The position numbers were made by a program, and so were the translations under genes. This document shows positions 61,773 to 64,000 of a stretch of DNA of 64,000 nt, in pieces. This stretch comes from Colwellia sp. (lineage in GTDB: Bacteria; Pseudomonadota; Gammaproteobacteria; Enterobacterales; Alteromonadaceae), in the NCBI RefSeq assembly GCF_013214175.1, contig NZ_JABSPA010000011.1, positions 52,381-116,380 of the forward strand. The letters are read 5' to 3'. Position 1 is the first letter of the stretch; each line of letters starts with the position of its first letter. Under the pieces are notes generated by a model, which ran no database searches, was not told where the DNA came from, and saw only the letters and a list, made by a program, of their open reading frames with translations.

Positions 61773-62168
61773 TTATTTGAAATAGCTTTGCTGATATAGC
61801 TCTAACGGTAAACCATCAGGATCACTAAAGAAAGTAAATTTTTTACCAGTATATTCATCCACTCTTATCGGCTCAACGTCAATACCTAAACCAGTTAAAT
61901 ACTGACAAACCTGTTCGACACTCTCAACATTAAAGGCTAAATGCCTAAGTCCTTGAGCTTCTGGAAAGCTTGGCCGGTTAGGAGAATTAGGAAAAGAAAA
62001 AAGCTCTATTTGTGTGCCATCAGGCAAGGCTAAATCAAGTTTATAAGAATCACGTGCTGCTCGATAATTTTCAGCTAGCACTTTTAAGCCTAAGATACGG
62101 GTATAAAAGTCTTTCGATTTTTGATAATCGGAGCAGATGATTGCTACATGATGCATGCCATTTAACAT
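61773..62168 (-). CDS. VOC-family metal-dependent enzyme, YaeR/GloA2-like
   Basis: 131 residues, one glyoxalase/bleomycin-resistance (VOC) fold. Matches E. coli YaeR in pattern: HHVAIICSDYQKSKDFYTRI, YRAARDSYKLDLAL, IELFSFPNSPNRPS, LRHLAFNVESVEQ and FFSDPDGLPLELYQQ. Likely metal ligands are His6, Glu in IELF, His in RHLAF and Glu in LELY. Substrate unknown. Its ATG lies 2 bp after the rssA stop, so the genes are translationally coupled. Confidence 0.9.
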   Translation of the reverse strand: MLNGMHHVAIICSDYQKSKDFYTRILGLKVLAENYRAARDSYKLDLALPDGTQIELFSFPNSPNRPSFPEAQGLRHLAFNVESVEQVCQYLTGLGIDVEPIRVDEYTGKKFTFFSDPDGLPLELYQQSYFK

Positions 62169-62170
62169 AA

Positions 62171-63091
62171 TTACTTTTCCTTAACACTCGGGTTTGATAT
62201 CGCAATATCATTAGTAACTAAAGATGACAGACTTTTTTGGGCGGTATCGTAACCTAGTTTGATCATTTCATCTGCTCGATGAAACTCTAAGGTACCGCAG
62301 GCATTACGCGCTATTTCGACAAAATGATCGGCCGGGTATGCCGCCAACTTTTGCCGAGCAATGGTGCTTTGCATCGCATCGAACGCCTGGTTAGCAATAT
62401 CGTAGGCGCCCCATTCGTTGGCATTATGTTTCACAATCTTATTTTTAAAGCGCGCTAAGAAGTTACTTACTTTACTTGTTGGCTGATTGGTAATAACAGC
62501 GGTATCTTTATCAGCAGTGTTTACGGTTTTGACGCTACCACCTAAGTTTACCGCGATAGAGTAATCCGTATGATCGCTAAATATTGGCGCAATAGGAACA
62601 GGATTCAGTACACCGCCATCAATAAGATCTACGCCCTTGTAATGAAATGGGGTAAAAAATAGCGGCAAAGAAATAGAGGCCCTAATAGCATCGAATAAAC
62701 TGCCAGAGCTTAGCCACACTTCTTTTTCATTAGCTATATCAGCAGCAACGGCGGTATATTTTATCGGCAGATCTTCAATTGCGATATCACCCACTAACTC
62801 GGTGAGCGTAGCAATTATTTTGTCACCTTTAACGAGACCATTTTTTTGCCAAGATAAATCAAGTAAAGTTAAGATATCAATTTTATTGATGTCCCTAACC
62901 CATTTTTCAAAAACATCAAGTTTACCCGCAGCATATATGCCGCCAATCAAAGCACCCATAGAGCAGCCAGAAATAGAGACAATGTCAAAGCCCTGCTCTT
63001 CTAACCAATGAATAACACCAATATGGGCTAGCCCTCTTGCACCACCACTGCCTAACACCAGTGAAATAGAAATTTTTTTCTGCTCAGTCAT
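62171..63091 (-). CDS. rssA: patatin-like phospholipase family protein RssA
   Basis: 306 residues. Oxyanion motif GSGGARGLAHIGV, nucleophile elbow GCSMG (Ser in GxSxG) and catalytic Asp in IDGGVLNPVP (DGG), spaced as in E. coli RssA. Cytosolic, probably membrane-associated. In E. coli rssA precedes the response regulator rssB; here it is followed by the VOC gene instead, and no rssB is in the window. GGGG stands before the ATG. Confidence 0.92.
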   Translation of the reverse strand: MTEQKKISISLVLGSGGARGLAHIGVIHWLEEQGFDIVSISGCSMGALIGGIYAAGKLDVFEKWVRDINKIDILTLLDLSWQKNGLVKGDKIIATLTELVGDIAIEDLPIKYTAVAADIANEKEVWLSSGSLFDAIRASISLPLFFTPFHYKGVDLIDGGVLNPVPIAPIFSDHTDYSIAVNLGGSVKTVNTADKDTAVITNQPTSKVSNFLARFKNKIVKHNANEWGAYDIANQAFDAMQSTIARQKLAAYPADHFVEIARNACGTLEFHRADEMIKLGYDTAQKSLSSLVTNDIAISNPSVKEK

Positions 63092-63155
63092 AACTAACCC
63101 CTTCGATTTTAACTTTACACCACAAACACCAAGTCACCATTAAGCTGGTAAATAA

Positions 63156-63575
63156 TTAAAAAGGCTGCTTTTCATGACAGGGTAAATCTGTTGGTAAGGT
63201 AAACCATGCTTGTTTTTCACTGGTCCAAATATGCATACTTGGCTGAATTACCTGGGTATCTTCTAAAGTACTTGGTTTTAATTTTATTTTATCAGGATCA
63301 TCTGGATTAAAATGATAGATGCGGTTACCACAACGAGGGCAAAATTTAGCGCCATTAGTATTGCCATTGTCAGCCCGCCGACTCCACTCATGCATTTCCC
63401 CGGTAAATTCTATATCGGTAGTATTTACCACGGCGGTGATGCTGAACGCACTCGTTGAAAGCTTTTGACATTGTCGGCAATGACAAGCCGCGATCATCAG
63501 TGGCGGTGCTAACAACTGATACGTCACTTGTCCACATTGACAAGCCCCTTTGATCGGATAGTTAATTTTGCTCAT
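63156..63575 (-). CDS. GFA/CENP-V-family zinc protein
   Basis: 139 residues. Zinc motifs CQCGQVTY, CHCRQCQKLS and FCPRCGNRIYHF with the Cys spacing of the glutathione-dependent formaldehyde-activating family. Most members are not proven Gfa enzymes; no formaldehyde dehydrogenase lies nearby, so the true function is open. AGGA stands 7 nt before the ATG. Confidence 0.9.
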   Translation of the reverse strand: MSKINYPIKGACQCGQVTYQLLAPPLMIAACHCRQCQKLSTSAFSITAVVNTTDIEFTGEMHEWSRRADNGNTNGAKFCPRCGNRIYHFNPDDPDKIKLKPSTLEDTQVIQPSMHIWTSEKQAWFTLPTDLPCHEKQPF

Positions 63576-63852
63576 ATTATGTCCTTATAGTGTATCAATG
63601 AGGTTTACCTCAATTTGAGTTAATACAAGTTCCATTAAGTTAGTGATCTTGTTGTGCACATGAATAATATTTCAGGGTATGGCGCTCGATTGAACAATAG
63701 CTAGCTATTGGGATTGAGAGCAACGCCGCCTTGGTAAATTTTAACCAGCACAAGTGGGCAATAATTTAGTGGAATTGGTATAACACTATAAAGTTAAAAG
63801 TAAACTCTGCCAATAATAATGTGCTCACTAACTTTACTACTAAATAAAAGGC
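63576..63852. other. space between the GFA gene and the tRNA terminator
   Basis: Nothing recognised except a short inverted repeat GAGGTTTACCTC (63600-63611) 20-40 bp upstream of the GFA start, which could be a regulator site or chance. Confidence 0.4.
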
Positions 63853-63893
63853 AAAAAAAAACCCACGTAATATTTACATATTACGTGGGTTTT
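63853..63893 (-). terminator. terminator of the tRNA-Glu transcript
   Basis: 13-bp perfect stem ACCCACGTAATAT/ATATTACGTGGGT, 4-nt loop, and on the minus strand a run of nine T (the complement of 63853-63860). It lies about 40 bp beyond the tRNA 3' end. Confidence 0.93.
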
Positions 63894-63930
63894 CTCATAT
63901 AGTTCACTGTACTTTTAAAGAAAAATAAAG

Positions 63931-64000
63931 TGGCATCCCTAAGGGGATTCGAACCCCTGTTACCGCCGTGAAAGGGCGGTGTCCTAGGCCTCTAGACGAT
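63931..64000 (-). tRNA. tRNA-Glu (UUC anticodon), 5' end outside window
   Basis: On the minus strand the sequence gives D-arm (CGTCTAGAGGCCTAGGACAC), anticodon arm CCGCCCTTTCACGGCGG with anticodon TTC, T-arm GGGGTTCGAATCCCC and the acceptor end AGGGATGCCA, nearly identical to E. coli tRNA-Glu. CCA is encoded (63931-63933). About six 5' bases of the acceptor stem lie beyond 64000. Confidence 0.96.

Noticed and set aside
1..64000. CRISPR array, prophage, complete IS element
   Set aside because: No regularly spaced repeats, phage genes or transposase genes were seen in the sequence.

Overview
This window reads as the chromosome of a marine gammaproteobacterium of the order Alteromonadales, most likely Colwellia or a close relative. 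That is an inference. It rests on low GC by eye, dense short-spaced genes with gammaproteobacterial homologues (proQ, prc, msrC, rssA, AroG-type DAHP synthase, tRNA-Glu), the prpB-prpC-acnD-prpF form of the methylcitrate operon, a 180-kDa-type NAD glutamate dehydrogenase next to pyrD, and several small families typical of Shewanella, Vibrio and Colwellia. No prophage, CRISPR array, rRNA operon or complete insertion sequence was found. Most of the window is ordinary chromosome. The accessory interest lies in a few clusters and in the intergenic spaces.

Layout. 1-1.2 kb: FAD monooxygenase cut by the left edge. 1.8-9.9 kb: small membrane protein, the moxR-DUF58-transglutaminase operon, aroG, a DUF5062-like protein and a DUF3083-like protein. 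10-12.8 kb: small acidic protein, then an NfeD protease/slipin pair. 12.9-16.4 kb: ApbE, DUF3570 and DUF4266 genes with the decayed end of a redoxin-like gene at the position where such clusters often carry a thioredoxin. The DUF3570 barrel carries a motif that looks like an ApbE flavinylation site. 16.5-25.2 kb: NhaD antiporter, solute-binding protein, PAS-GGDEF protein beside the dead end of an EAL gene, asnB, exported amidohydrolase, cytochrome b561. 25.3-34.7 kb: DUF4105, DUF3015, cytochrome c', pyrD, NAD-GDH. 35.2-42.3 kb: RND/MMPL transporter, YCF48-like protein, DUF1329 and DUF1302, a probable envelope lipid-trafficking set with a FadR-like palindrome upstream. 42.7-52.7 kb: DUF2835, pepN, NhaC, prc, proQ, a small acidic protein, msrC, SIMPL, DUF2057. 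53.0-60.3 kb: propionate (2-methylcitrate) operon gntR-prpB-prpC-acnD-prpF, with two identical operator palindromes around its promoter and hairpins between its genes. 60.5-64 kb: MITE-like element, DUF924, small lipoprotein, a 29-bp perfect inverted repeat, a YaeR-type VOC protein, rssA, GFA-family protein and tRNA-Glu cut by the right edge.

How the genes work together. Propionyl-CoA, from odd-chain fatty acids or branched-chain amino acids, would be consumed by PrpC, AcnD, PrpF and PrpB under the GntR protein. NAD-GDH and pepN fit a peptide- and amino-acid-consuming lifestyle. NhaD and NhaC fit sodium homeostasis in seawater. Several intergenic regions hold remnants of lost genes (redoxin, EAL, outer-membrane protein), which points to recent local gene loss.
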